From JADFRG01 sp048054495 (GTDB taxonomy: Bacteria > Chloroflexota > Anaerolineae > Anaerolineales > E44-bin32): DNA of 64,000 nucleotides. The translations under genes and the position numbers were made by a program. The notes under the pieces were generated by a model, which saw only the letters and a program-made list of their open reading frames with translations, was not told the DNA's origin and ran no database searches. The stretch lies in NCBI GenBank assembly GCA_048054495.1, contig JBGMQN010000069.1:77643-141642 (forward strand), in the 5' to 3' direction. Below are positions 37,143 to 52,100 of this stretch, piece after piece. Position 1 is the first letter of the stretch. Each line of letters begins with the position of its first letter.

Positions 37143-40100
37143 AGCCGGGGTGGCCAATCCTGAGACGGGTTGGGGAAGAGCGGATGAAACGTGGGCCTTT
37201 CTCGAGACGCTTGAGACGCTAGGCGGCCCCACATGGTTCCGCCTGGGAGACCGGGACCTGGCGCTTCACATGGAGCGCACTCGCAGGCTCCGGCGGGGGG
37301 AAACGCTGTCGGCGGTCACTGCCGACCTATGCGTGGCTCTGGACATTCATGTACGGCTGCTTCCGATGTCGGACGATCCCATCCGCACCATTGTAGATAC
37401 CAATGAAGGCGAACTCGCGTTCCAGGAGTATTTTGTGGCCCGCGCTTGCGGGCCCGTGGTGCGATCCTTCGAGTTTCGTGGGGCGGATTCGGCGGCGCCT
37501 GTCCCAGGAGTGCTCGAGACCCTGGGAGAGGCGGATCTGGTGATCTTCTGCCCCTCGAATCCCTGGGTTAGTCTTGACCCCATCTTGGCCGTGCCTGGAA
37601 TGCTTAAAGCCGTGTATGCCAGACCGACCATCGGTGTATCGCCGATTATTGGTGGGAAGGCCATCAAAGGACCCGCGGCAAAGATGTACGCGGAATTTGG
37701 AGTGGAACCCTCTGCCCTTGTCGTCGCGCAGCACTACCCACAGTTGGAGGCCTTCGTGATCGACCTGGCGGACGCAGAATGGATGGAATCGATCCGCGCC
37801 ACAGGCGTGCAGCCGTTCGTTACAAATACGGTGATGGATTCGGTCGCTGCCCGGCGGCGGCTCGCACAAGAAGTGCTGGAATTTGCCGGCGAATTGGAGC
37901 TCGCGCTTTGAGCCTCTGGGGCATCGTTCCGGTCAAGGCGCTGGATGAAAGCAAGTCTCGTTTGCGAGGCGTGCTGACCCCAGACCAACGCGTGGAGCTC
38001 AGCCGGGAGATGCTGCTTCACACGCTGCAAGTTCTCTTAGAAATCCCCGAGGTGGAGCGGACACTGGTCGTCAGCGCGGATCCGAAGGTATTGGCTTTGG
38101 CTCGAGAGCATGGGGCCGAGGCCCTGGAAGAGCGGGGCTCCCCCGAGCTTAACAAAGCCCTGAGCCAGGCAACGGCGCTCGCGCAGGATTCGAACGCGAA
38201 GGCGGTCTTGGTGCTGCCAGCGGATCTGCCGCTGATTCAGGCAACGGATGTGAGGGCTTTGATTGAGCTGACGCAGGACCCGCCAGTCGTCGTTATCTCA
38301 CCCGATAGGACACACAGCGGGACGAACGCGCTGTTGGTGGCTCCCCTGGGCAAGTTAGAATATGCCTTCGGGCCGGACAGCTACAATCACCACGTCCGAC
38401 GAGCAGAGGTTGCTGGGGCTCGAATTGAGATCATTGAGCTCCCGGCGCTTGGCCTGGATTTAGATGCCCCCGAAGACCTCGAAATTTATCGAAATCGCTT
38501 TGCTCTGATAAAGGAGTAGGAATTTGGCTGCACGGGTCGCTCTCTATCTGCAAGACGCGCACAACCTGCGCGATGGCTTGCACTACGTTCAGTATGCGGA
38601 GAAGCAGGGCTTTGAGGCTGTCTGGCAGGCCGAATCCAGGCTCGTGCGGGATGCGATTGTGCCCATGGCGGGCTATGCGGCAGTGACCGAGAAACTAAAA
38701 GTGGGTTCGGGCGTAATCAACAACTGGACGCGCAACATCGGACTGCTGGCCGCCACCTTCCTGACCCTGGACGACCTGGCCCCCGGGCGTGTTATCTGTG
38801 GCATCGGCGCATGGTGGGACCCGCTCGCCAAGAATGTAGGAATCGAGCGGAGGAAACCGCTCACCGCCATGCGGGAGACGGTCGAGCTCTTGCGAAGACT
38901 GCTTAATATGGAGCGCGTCACCTTCCATGGTGAATTCCATTCCGTAGATGGGATTGAGTTGGACGTGGTGCACGGGCGCAGGGAGCCACGCGAGGTCCCG
39001 ATCATGATTGGGGCTACCGGGCTGAAGATGATGGAGCTCGCCGGAGAGATCGCCGACGGCGTGGTGCTGAATTACTGCGTTCCACCGGAGTACAACGATG
39101 AGGCGCTGGAGCATTTGGAGATCGGTGCCAGGCGTGCGGGGCGCACGCTGGATGACCTCGACCGACCCCAACTGGTCGTGTGCTCGGTAGACCCGGACCG
39201 GAATAAGGCTTTTGACAGCAGCCGCGAGCTCCTGACGCAATACCTGGCTCAGCAGCCGCACATCGCCAGGGCCAGTGGAGTATCGCAGGAAATCGTGACC
39301 GAGATCCAGTCCATCCTGGGCTGGCCGGCAACGCATGAGCAGATTCAAAAGGCGAAGCATTTAGTTCCCGACGAATTGATCGAGCGCATCACGGCCTCAG
39401 GAACTCCGGAGGAGTCGCGCGCCAAGGTTCAGGAGTACATCGATCACGGCGCTACAACCCCTATCCTCTACCCGGTCGGCGGCGACGTCGAACTTCTGGT
39501 GGACACCTTCAGCCCATTGAGCTGATCATCGGAGATTTCCATGACAGATACCACCCGACAGCGTACCAAGCAGCCCAATTCAAAATATTGTTTTGTCTGT
39601 GGTGTCGAGAACCATCATGGTCTTCAGCTGGCCTTCTACTACGATGAAAGCGGAACGGTTTATGCGGAAGCGACGGTGCCAGATCAGTTTCAGGGCTATC
39701 CCGGTACCGTGCATGGAGGAATCGTGGCTGCCATGCTGGACGAAGTAGCGACCCGAGCGGCAATGGTGGTGGATCCGAACGCTTTCAAAGTGACCGCGAG
39801 GATGACTCTCCGCTATCGAAAGAAAGTGCCGACCGGCGAGCCGCTGCAAATGATTGGATGGATCGAACGCGAGAGCGGCAGAGCGTCGAAGGCCGCTGCT
39901 GAGATTCGGCTCCCGGATGGAAGCCTGGGTGCGGAAGTGGAAGCCCTGATGGTCGATTACCCCGATCCGTTTGCCGAGGAGGGCGAACTGGATCGATTGG
40001 GCTGGAAAGTGTATCCGGATTGAAATCCGTCCGCTGCGGCCTACCCAAACTTTCTCGACGGCCGTCGGACACTTAAGGGGACTCATGACTTCACTCGAAT

Positions 40101-43100
40101 ACCACCGGCCCCAAACTCTAGATGAAGCTCTTGAGCTTTTGGAAAGAGGCGTGCCGCTGGCCGGCGGCACGTGGCTAACGCCCCGCCTGCGCGGGATCGG
40201 GGCGCTAGTCGATCTGCAGGACCTGGGCCTCGACCGGATTGGGGCCACTGATGCAGCCCTGGTTATTGGCGGGACCGCCACGCTCCAGGGGTTGGTTGAA
40301 AACTCCGCACTGCTCCCCGACGACCTGGTGCGGGCCGCCCGGCTGGAAGCCGGCTGGAACATCCGAAACAAGGCCACCGTGGCCGGAACGATCGTAACCG
40401 GCGATGGTCGCTCGGCCCTGCTGACCGTCCTGCTGGCTTTAGATGCAGAGCTGGAAGTCGCGCCGGGTGACGAACGCGTCTCGCTGGGCGAATTCCTGGG
40501 TAGGGGCGCCGATCGGACCGACGGCAAGCTGATCACGGCGATCCACGCCGCCAATCCAAGCCGTCTGCGATACGCGCAGGTGGCTCGCTCGCCTGCGGAT
40601 CGGCCGCTGCTCTGCGTGGCAGTCGGGGTAGATAGGGCGGAGACCAGGGTGCTGGTCGCGCTCGGTGGCTTCGGACCCCACCCGCAGCTATTGTCACGGG
40701 ACGAGACTTCCGATGCTCAGGAGGCCGCGCAACGGGCTGGGGCCATGTACGCGGATGCCAGCGACCAGTGGGCCAGCGCCGAATATCGCTCCTCCGCGGC
40801 TGCCACGCTCGTAGCCAGGCTGCTAACGGAGGTACATCCGAAATGAGGCGCACATCCAGGATCATGCTCCGTCATTGCTGCGCGAAGGATTTCCTCCCAT
40901 GAAGATCGAATTTAGCCTGAACGGTCAGCCGGTCGAACTGGAGCTTCCCTCATCCACGACGCTGTTAGCGGCTCTGCGCGATAGCCTTGCGGTTTTTGGC
41001 GTCAAACACGGCTGCGAGACCGGGGAGTGCGGCGCCTGTACGGTCCTACTGGATGGACTGCCGGTCAACACCTGCGTGATGCTGGCCGCGCAGGCGGATG
41101 GAAAGGACCTTCAGACCATAGAGGCTGTCGGGCAACACCCCGAACTAGGATGGCGACGCACCGACGGGCTGAGCCCCATTCAGGAGGCATTCGTCGAGAC
41201 GGGCGCTATTCAATGCGGATACTGCACCCCTTCTATGGTGCTGGCCGCACAATCACTGATTAGCAACAACCCCACCCCTGACGAGCAAGAGGTTCGCGAG
41301 GCGCTCTCCGGAATACTCTGCCGCTGTACGGGCTACCTGAAGCCGGTTCAGGCCATCCTGCGGGCGGCGGCGGTGCTGCGCGGAGAGACCCCCGAACCCA
41401 TCGACGGCGCGATTCTGGCTCCTCCCGAGCTTTTTGGAATTGAGGATGCGCCCTCCTTAGGCACGCCTGACGCTGGGCCGGAGCTCTTGACGCGCGTGAT
41501 GCCGCGTATCAAAGTTGTTCCTGAGGTCGAGTCTCTCCGAATCGTAGGCAAACCGGCGCGTAAAGTCGACGCGGTCAAGCTGGTCCAGGGCAAGCCGGCC
41601 TTTGCAGCGGATATAGAAATGAGGGGGATGCTGACCGCCAAGATCCTGAAGAGCCCATTGGCGCATGCCCGCATCCAGAAGATTGATGCTTCCAAAGCGC
41701 GTGAGCATCCAGGAGTAGCGGCGGTGCTCACTTGGGAAGACCTCCCCCGCGTGGTGTATACCACCGCCGGGCAATCGGATCCCATCCCCGGTCCGCTCGA
41801 CGCATTTTCCTTAGACAACAAGGTGCGCTTCGTGGGCGATCGAGTGGCGCTTGTGGCGGCCGAGACCGAGCAAGCCGCCAAGGAAGCGCTCGAGCTGATC
41901 GAGGTCGAATATGAGGAACTTCCCGCCATCCTGGATCCGCGCAATGCAATGGAGCAGGGCGCGCCGCAGATTCATGATGAGCCGGAATACGTCGATTTTG
42001 AGCAGTCGGATCCCAGCCGCAACCTGGCAGCCGAAATTCGTGTTGATATCGGTGATGTCGAGAAAGGATTCGAGGCGGCGGACCTTATCGTAGAGGGGAC
42101 CTATGAGGTCCCCAAGGTTCAGCAGGCGTCCATCGAACCGCATGTGGTTCTTACCTATTGGGACGAGGATGACCGCCTGGTCATCCGCACCAGCACGCAG
42201 GTCCCGTTTCATGTGCGACGGCAGCTGGCACCGGTGCTCGGGCTGCCGCCCAAGCGCATCCGAGTGGTCAAACCCCGCATCGGCGGCGGATTCGGCGGCA
42301 AGCAGGAAGTGATGATCGAAGATGTTGCGGCGCATCTGACGATTGCTACCGGCCGGCCAGTGCGCTTTGAATACACACGGGCAGAGGAGTTCCACGCCGG
42401 CCGATCGCGGCACCCGATGCGCCTGAAGATGAAGACCGGCCTCAAGAAGGACGGCACGATCACCGCCAATGAAATGTACTGCCTGAGCGACACCGGGGCT
42501 TATGGCTGCCACGCACTGACGGTGGCTGGCAACGCAGGCCACAAAAGCATGGCGCTTTACGTGGGTGACGGCGAATTCCGAGAGGCGCCCAACATTCGCT
42601 TCCACGCCGATGTGGTTTACACCAATACGCCGCCCTCCGGAGCCTACCGCGGCTATGGCGTGCCGCAGGGGTTCTGGGCCGTCGATCGTCATATGGAGAC
42701 CATCGCAAGGCAGCTGGAGCTGGATCCGCTCGAGTTTCGGCTGAAAAACGCGCTCCGAGCGGGAGAAATTCAGCCCTTCAGCACCGCGTGGTCAGAAGGC
42801 CGAGAACCAATACCTGAGATCATCCACACTAATGGTCTGGAAGAGTGCGTGGAGCAGGGAATCGCCGCCTCCGGCTGGGTTGAAAAGTACGGCCGGGAGG
42901 ACTGGCACACGGTCCCCGGAAAGCCCTATCTTCGTCGCGGCATCGGGGTAGCACTGGCAATGCAAGGAACGGCGATTCCCTATTTGGACATGGGCGGCGC
43001 AAGCATCAAGATCAACGACGACGGGTCCTTCAATCTGCTGGTCGGCGCAACCGATCTGGGAACCGGATCCGATACGGTGTTGGTGCAGCAGGCTGCGGAG

Positions 43101-46100
43101 GTGCTGGGCGTGCCGCTGGATGACATCGTGATCTACTCTTCCGACACCGATTTCACCCCCTTCGACAAGGGGGCCTATGCCTCCAGTACGACCTACATTT
43201 CCGGCGCAGCCGTCGTCGGAGCCGCGGAACAGGTCGCAGCACGCATTCGAGCTCGAGCCGCCCGTATGCTCTCTAAGCGAGGCGGTGAGCAGGTCAAGCC
43301 CGAGCTGATCACTCTGGCCGACTCTCAAGCCTGGGCTCCGGATGGGCGCTCGGTCACGATGGAAGAGGTGGCACTGAATGCGCTTCATCATGAGCACCAG
43401 GAGCAGATCATGGGCGTAGCGTCCTACGTCTCACCGGTTGCGCCTCCGCCGTTCGTAGCTCAATTTGCAGAAGTGACGGTGGATATCGAGACTGGTCAGG
43501 TGACGGTGGATCGGCTGGTCATAGCGGTAGACTCCGGAGTGATTGTGAATCCACTGACCGCCTCGGGCCAGATCGAAGGGGGTATGACCCAGGCACTGGG
43601 CTATGCGGTGAGTGAAGAGATGCTGTATGACGAGGCGGGCCACCCGCGTGAGGTGGACTTCACCGACTACCATATCTTTTCCGCGCATGAGATGCCCGAG
43701 CTGGAGACCATGTTCATCGAAACCTTCGAGCCTTCCCACCCGTTTGGCGTGAAGGGGGTTGCGGAGATCCCAATGGACGGAGTGGCACCCGCGGTGGGGA
43801 ACGCGGTGCTCGACGCCTGCGGCGCAAGCGTAAACGTCGCGCCGATCACTCCCGAACGGGTCTGGCGCGAGCTGAGGGCGAAAGCCTGATCCCGGAGGCC
43901 TCGGCTGTCGACTCATCGGTTTTTCGCCCGAATTGCAGAGCTTCAGGAGGCCGGGAAGCCTGTGGCAGTGGCCACGGTCGTGCACACAACCGGATCGGTC
44001 CCCAGGCACGAAGGGACCCGCATGCTCATCCATCCCGACGGTCAGATCGAGGGAACCGTGGGGGGCGGCCAGCTCGAGGGCCGCGTGATCCAGGCCGCGC
44101 TGGCGGCCCTGGAGGATGGCCTCCCGAAGAACCTGCATTATAAGTTCCGGGATGTTGAGCAGGGTGACGCGGGTGTCTGTGGCGGAGAGATGGAGGTATT
44201 CGTGGAGGCAGTGAGACCCTCACCTACAGTGGTCGTCGTCGGCGGAGGGCATGTCGGAAGCTCCGTCGCCCATCTGGCCCATTGGCTGGGATTTCGCGTC
44301 ATCGTCTCCGATGACCGTCCCGAATTCGCCACGCCGGAGGCGGTGCCCGGGGCAGATGAGTACATCCAGGGGCCGCTGGCTGAATTGCCCGGCAAGATCA
44401 CTATCACTCCCGAAACCTACCTCATGCTGACAACGCGCGGCGTGCCGGTCGATGTGGACGGCCTGCCACTATTGCTGGACAGTGAGGCCGGATATATCGG
44501 AGTGATTGGATCCAAGCGTCGCTGGGATGCCTGCGCGCAGCAGCTGGCCGAGCGAGGGGTCTCGCAAGAGAAGATCGCGCGGGTTGTGTCTCCGATGGGT
44601 CTCGAACTGAACGCCGAAACGCCGGAGGAAATCGCGATCAGTATGCTGGCCCAGATCATCATGCTGCGCAGGGGCGGCAGTGGCGAGCACATGGCGCACA
44701 AGCCCAAGATTCGGAAACAGGCATGAGGCCCGTGCGACCTAAGGAGCGCTGAGCACACGATGTGGGAGCGCTACCATACCGTTCGTTCCGTGGACGAGGC
44801 GGTCGATCTGCTTGCCAAATACGCCGGCTCGGCGCGCATCGTGGCCGGCGCCACGGATTTGATCCTCGAGATTGAGGGCGGCCTGCGGCCGGACCTGCAT
44901 GGCCTGATCGATATCACGCGTATCCCAGGGCTGGATCACATCACTCTGGATGACGATGGATGGATTCACCTCGGCCCGCTCGTCACGCACAACCACTGTG
45001 CCGTTTCTGAGCTGATCATTGAGCGCGCCTACGCGCTCGCCCGTGCCTGCTGGGAGGTAGGCGCCCCGCAGATCCGCAATCGGGGCACGGTTGCGGGAAA
45101 CCTGATCACCGCCTCGCCCGCCAACGATTCGATCACTCCGCTTATGGCGCTCGATGCGCAGGTGACTCTTCGATCCACCTCTGACGAGCGCATAGTCCCG
45201 CTGAAGGACTTCTACACCGGCGTACGCCAGACCGTAATGCAGGACGACGAGTTCATGGCCGACATTGCCTTCCCGGCGCCGCCCGAGGGGAGCCCTTCGA
45301 CGTTCATCAAGCTGGGTTTGCGCCGTGCCCAGGCCATCTCCATCGTCAATATCGCCGCGGTGCTTGAGATGCAAGACGCCCAGGTAGTGGAGGCCTCCAT
45401 CGCGTTGGGTTCGGTGAAACCGACGATCGTGCGAGCGGAAGCGGCGGAGGATTACTTGCGAGGTAAAGCGCTCGACGACGAGACCATCCGGCGGGCGAGC
45501 GAACTGGCGGTCGAGGCCGCCTCCCCGATCGACGACGTCCGAGCTTCTGCACGCTACCGAGCGGAGATGGTGCGCGTCTGCACTCGTCGGGCATTGCAGA
45601 GCCTGGCGGACGGAACGGAGCGCGCCGACTATCCCGAGGCTCCCGTCACCCTCTGGGGGCCGGAAGAGCGGCACTGGTCGCGGGAGCTCACCGAGTCGAC
45701 CGTACATCCCGGGACGATCGAAACCGTGATCAATGGCCGCCCCTATCAATTCGAATCGGGTTCGGGGAAAACGTTGCTCCGGTTGCTGAGAGAAGAAGGG
45801 AGTCTCACGGGTACTAAGGAGGGCTGTGCGGAGGGTGAGTGTGGGGCTTGCACCGTCGACCTGGACGGCATGGCAGTCATGGCCTGCATGGTCCCTGCTC
45901 CCCGGGCTCACGGCGCCGAGATCCGCACCGTAGAGGGTCTGTCAAGTGATGGCGCGCTGCACCCCATTCAACGGGGATTCATCGAGGCGGGTGCGGTCCA
46001 GTGCGGGTATTGCACTCCGGGATTCCTGATGTCGGGTGCCATGCTGTTGGAGGAGCGTCCCGATCCGGATACTAAGGAGATACGCCAATCCATCACCGGC

Positions 46101-49100
46101 AATCTGTGCCGCTGTACCGGGTATTATTCGATTGTGAGCGCATTCGAACGCGCGGCCGAGCTCAGTAGGGATAGTTCTAATTTGCCGTAGACGGCGGAAA
46201 AGGCCGCAAATAGAGTGGGAGCTGCCCGGTCGTTCCTTTGCGCATAGCCAATTGCGGTGGACGCGGGCGGACATCAGGTAGTACGAGAGACCGTGAAGGT
46301 TTGGGACAGAAGGAGGAGGCAGGACCGCGATGTTTTGGGATAGAAGAAAGACGTAGGACCGCGAAGGTTTGTGGCAGGAGGAGATCGAGACTCGTCTTGC
46401 GGCGGTCGATGGGGATCGAGGCAGGAAATCAATTTGGCTAGTGAGGTTGGGCACCACAGGATGGGAGGGACACATGGGTAGAAGAAGCTCATGGCAGTTC
46501 CAGCAACACGAACGAGAACGCAAGGAAGCCAAGAAGATGAACCCGGTATGGCGCGGGGTCGGCTGCCTGCTTGTCGTGGCGATCGGTGCGCTGGGATTCC
46601 TGTTCGCGAATTGGTTCCTGGTTCAGAATGCAATCAACGGCTGGATCTACCTCCCGCCCGAGGTGATCAATCCAAATGTACGCGGGATCGGCAGTTTCCT
46701 CGCGGGCGGCAATCTGGTTCGTTTCGTGGTAGCTCTGACGTTTCTGCTGTTCGCATTTGCTTTCGTGAATTTCTTGTACGCCATCTTCTTTCCTGTGCAG
46801 CCCGGAGAGTACGACCTCCCCACGCCCAAGCGCCGGCGAAAACCTCGCCGATAGCGCGGTTTACATAACCTAGAGTTCAGAAAGCCGGAGGACACACACT
46901 TGATCGGTGAATCAGTTTCGCGCGTCGATGCGCTCGGCAAGGTGACGGGGGAAGCGCTGTTCCCGGGCGATATCGACATGCCTAATCAGGCCTACATGAA
47001 GATCCTTTTCGCGGCCCGCCCCCACGCCATCATTCGTCGGCTCGATCCCTCGGCCGCGGAAGCGGTTCCCGGCGTGCTGGGCGTGTTCACGGCGAAGGAC
47101 GTTCCGGTCAATGAGTACGGAATGCTCCTGAATGATCAGCCCGTTTTGTGCGGCCCCGGCTCCAGCAAGCCGTACGCGGAGCGGGTGCGCTTCATCGGGG
47201 ACCAGGTGGCGCTTGTTGTGGCGGAGAGCGAGCAGATCGCAGCGGAGGCGACGAAGTTGATCGAGGTCGAATTTGAAGACCTGGCAGTAATTACCGATCC
47301 TGAGCAAGCCATGCAGCAAGGGGCCCCGCTGCTTCATCCGGATCGAGAGAGCAACATTTTCCAACACAATCGCATTCGGAAGGGGGATGTCGAGGCGGGG
47401 TTTGCCGAAGCGGCGGTAGTGATCGAGAGCGAATATCGCACTCCAGCTCAAGAGCATGCCTATCTCCAACCGGAGGCCGGACTGGCTTATATCGATGATG
47501 AAGGCCGGGTGACGGTCCAGATAGCTGGCCAGTGGACCCATGAGGATCAGGAGGAGATCGCACACGCGCTGGATTTACCCGTGGACAAGGTCCGCGTGAG
47601 ATACGCCGCGGTCGGCGGCGCGTTCGGCGGCCGGGAAGACATGTCGGTGCAGATCGTGCTGGCACTGGCGGCGTGGCGGCTGCACGAGCGGGGGATCGAT
47701 CGACCGGTCAAGATCATCTGGTCGCGCGAGGAATCCATCTACGGCCACCACAAGCGGCATCCTTTTGTTCTGCGTTCCAAATGGGGAGTGAGCGCGGAAG
47801 GCAAGTTGCTGGCGGCGGAAGTGCAGGTCATCCAGGACGGTGGAGCCTATGCTAGCACTTCGACCAAGGTGCTGGGTAACGCAACGCTGATGTGTACCGG
47901 CCCCTACCGTGTCCCCAACGTGAAGGTAGATGCCTACTCGGTCTATACCAACCACATCCCGGGCGGAGCCTTTCGCGGCTTCGGGGGGCCGCAGGCGGCG
48001 TTCTCGGCCGAGATGCAAATGGAGAAGCTGGCGGTCGCGCTGGGCATGGACCCGGTTGAACTGCGCGCCCGAAATGTACTAAAGGAAGGCGATTTGCTCT
48101 CCGTCGGATCGCCGCTTCCCGAGGGCGTGACATTGGATCGGGTGATTGAAAGCTGCGCGGAGAATGCGGGGTGGGGTAGAACCAACGACGGCTGGGTCGC
48201 CCCCGATGTGGAGCAACCAGTTGAGCCCCACCTACGCCGAGGGATCGGCGTAGCGTGCGGCTTCAAGAACGTGGGCTTCTCGTTCGGCTTCCCGGAGCAA
48301 TGCTGGGCGACGGTTGAGCTTCATGGAGGTGAAGAGATTGAAGAAGTTGTCCTTCGCCACGCCGGCGCCGAGGTCGGACAGGGGGCTCACACGGCCCTGG
48401 TGCAGATGGCGGCCGAGGCGGTAGGGGTGCCGCTTGGGAAGGTGCGGCTCGACCCATCGGACACAGCCACCAGCGAAAACTCCGGCTCATCCTCTGCATC
48501 CAGAATGACCTTTATGGCGGGCCATGCCATACGCGGCGCAGTAGAAGCGGCGATGGTGAAGTGGCAGGATGAGGATCGCCCGGCCATCGCCAAATATCAG
48601 TATCGGCCGCCTCCCACCACGCCATTCGATCCCGAGACGGGCCAAACTGAACCCAATTTTGCCTATGGCTACGTAGCTGAAGCGGCAACGGTCGAAGTCG
48701 ACACGGAGACGGGCGCGGTGCGCATTCTGGACGTCGTCTGCGCAGACGACGTCGGGCGAGTGGTCAATCCACAGGGCGTACGCGGACAGATCGAGGGCGG
48801 CGTCGTACAGGCGGCTGGCTATGCGATTTTGGAGGACTTTCGTCAAGAGGGCGGCGAAGTCCAGACCGGGCTCTTTTCGACCTACCTCATCCCAGGTATC
48901 GGGGACATCCCCGAGCGCGTGAAATCCGTCATATTGGAATACGAAGATCCCGGGGGCCCCTGGGGCGTGCGCGGAATGGCCGAAATGCCTTTCATACCGC
49001 TGACGCCTGCGGTTGTGGCCGCCGTGCACAATGCCACGGGCGTCTGGTTCGATGAGTTCCCGCTCACTCCGGAGCGGGTGCTGTGGGGCATCCGGGGAGA

Positions 49101-52100
49101 TTGAAATCGCGCCACCGCCACTAGGCCAGGGTGGTAGAGGGCCCACCGCTCTCGCCGAACCGATAAGCAAGTCGCAGCCCAGTGGGAATCCATGACCCAT
49201 CTAGCACCTCTGATCCTTCTACGCGGCGGGGGTGATCTCGCCACCGGAGTTGCTGCACGTCTCTGGCGCGGCGGCTTCGGAGTCGTGGTCACCGAGACCG
49301 AGCAGCCGAGAGCGGTGCGACGACTGGTTTCACTGGCTGAAGCGGTCTACGCGGGATCGGTCGCCGTCGAGGATCTGCGCGGGGAGCGGGTTAGCGACGC
49401 CGCGCAAGCGTCCGCCGTGCTCCATCGGAGCGCGATCCCCGTCCTGGTCGATCCAACCGCAGCGATTCGGAATGATCTGGAACCTGCGGCCTTGGTGGAT
49501 GCGCGCATGACGAAAGCGGAACCCGATCTAGATCTTAGTGCCGCGCCTTTCGTGGTCGGCCTTGGCCCAGGCTTTACGGTCGGATTCCACGCGCATGCCG
49601 TTGTTGAGACCAATCGCGGCCATCGCATGGGAAGAGTCTATTGGGAGGGCGCCGCGCAACCGGACACCGGCATTCCCGATTCGGTTCATGGGCATGATGC
49701 TGACCGGGTGCTGCGTGCCCCCGCAGACGGGGTGTTTGAGCCGGCAGCTGAAATCGGCACCCTGGTGAAATCCGGTGAGGTTCTTGCTCAAGTCGATGGC
49801 GTCGCGATCGTTGCCGCCTTCGATGGAGCACTGCGTGGCTTGCTCCACGGCGGTATTGAGGTCGAGGCAGGCGTCAAGGTGGGGGATCTCGATCCGCGAC
49901 AGGATCTAGGCTTGTGCAGCTTGATCTCCGATAAATCGCTGGCGGTCGGAGGCGGCGTACTGGAGGCGCTGCTCAGCCAACGCACCATCCGAAAGCAGCT
50001 GGCTGCCTCTTCCAATTAAAGAGAGCTAGCCCTATGGCATGCAGCTAAGTAGAGCGCTCCGTATCGTGCCGGGTCTTGCGGTTGCCTTTACGGGAGCCGG
50101 CGGCAAGACGAGCGCCATCCGCCGGATGGCGCAGGAGATCGCGCAAACCTCCGATAGTGAGCCCAACTCCCTTGTCATTACGACCACCACTCGGCTCGGG
50201 CACAACCAGCGTGATCTGGGCAATCATCATCTCGTCGATCCCACCCAAGATCAGATTACTGCATTGCCCGACCTGCTAGCGGAGCACGGGTCGGTGCTCG
50301 TTACCGGCCCGGCGGTGGAGGACAAGTGGAGCTCACCCTCAGATTCCACGTTGGAACAGCTTCACCACCTCGCATCGGAAAACGGATCGGTACTGCTTAT
50401 CGAGGCCGATGGCGCCCAGGGGCGCAGCCTGAAGGCGCCTGCCGAACACGAGCCGGCCATCCCGAAGTTTGTGGATCTGGTTGTCCCGATGGCCGGCCTG
50501 GATGCCCTGGGTCAGGCGATCGAGTCTGAGGTCGTGCACCGACCGGAGTTCGTCGCGGCCGTGCTGGATACGCCGCAGGAAGCCGAGGTCGGGCCGGTCG
50601 AGCTGGCGGCCGTGCTTGCCGCGGAGCAGGGTGGATTGAAAGGGGTACCGGACGGCGCGGAAGTCCGGGTGCTGCTCAACAAGGCCGAGGGCTCCGCCAT
50701 GGAACCTGGGCGTCAGATCGCGCAGGCCTTGTTAGGAACCGGTCGAATCCAGTCGGTCGCGCTGGCTTCCGTACTTGAAGAGGATCCAGTGCGGGAGGTG
50801 CGCGGGCGCGTGGCGGGAGTGGTGCTTGCCGCCGGCGGCTCTTCGCGGTTGGGTGAGCCGAAGCAGCTGATCCAGTGGCGAGGCCACCCGTTGGTCTGGC
50901 ACGCGGTACGCGCAGGCGTGGAAGGCGGCCTGGGCCCAGTCGTCGTGGTCGTCGGCGAAACGGCGGACGGACTGCGTCAAGTGCTGGCGGGCGAAGCGAT
51001 CGACATTATTGAAAACCCGGATTGGAGAGCGGGTCAGAGCGGCTCAGTCCGGCTTGGACTTGAGGCGGCATCGGAAGGAACGGAGGGGGTCGTGTTCCTG
51101 CTGGCCGATTTGCCCTTCGTGGGGCCGGATCTGGTCAGCGCCCTGATTGAGCGTCACCGCCAGACGCTGGCGCCATTGGTCGCAACCTGGGCCGGAGGGC
51201 GAAGGGCCAATCCAGTGCTGTTCGACCGGAAGACCTATTCCGATCTCCAATCGCTCAGCGGCGACCAGGGGGGAAGGGCAATCTTCCGGCGATTTGAACC
51301 TGAATTTGTGGAATGGGACGACTCGATATTGCTGGACGTGGACACGCCTGAGGACCTTGAGCGGCTGCGCCAGCTAGAATGATCGTCGATCGAGCTCACA
51401 GACGCGCAATGAAGGCCCAAGCGGCCTTCATTGTGCAGTACGGAGTCCCCTGAGGGGGGCCTGGACTAGCTCGATCTTCCCTTTTCGACCTCTTCCCTAA
51501 AACGCTGTGCGCGCGCTGCAAGTGCGTCGAAGTCTCCCTCGTCGAGCAGCTTCTGATTGATCAGCGCGCTGCCGACCCCTAAGGCATCTGCTCCCATTTG
51601 TATGAACTCCGACGCGGTATCGAGATTCACGCCGCCGACGGGGCAAAGCTTCAGTTGCGGCAGGGGTGCCTTGATCGCTTTGAAATACTTAGGACCGCCG
51701 ACGCTGGCAGGGAAGATCTTGATCAAATCTGCCCCGGCGTTCCATGCGCTCAATGCCTCGGTGGCCGTGAAGGCGCCCGGGATCACTGGAATCGAGTAGC
51801 GGTGGCACAGCTCGATCAGCGGCAAATCCAGCGTCGGCCCGACGATAAACTGCGCGCCGGCCAGGATTGCCGTCCGTCCCGTTTCGGCGTCCAGCACGGT
51901 CCCCGCACCGAAGAGCACCTCCTCGCCGTAGCGAGCACGAGCCTCCTCGATTACTTTTAACGCGCCCGGCGTCGTCATCGTGACCTCGATGACCTGCACC
52001 CCCCCAGACCTGATCGAGTCTGCAGCCTGGAGCAGCTGATCGCTGCTTTTGGCACGCATTATGGCGATGACCCCAGTGTCCAGAATGATCTTCAGTGCTT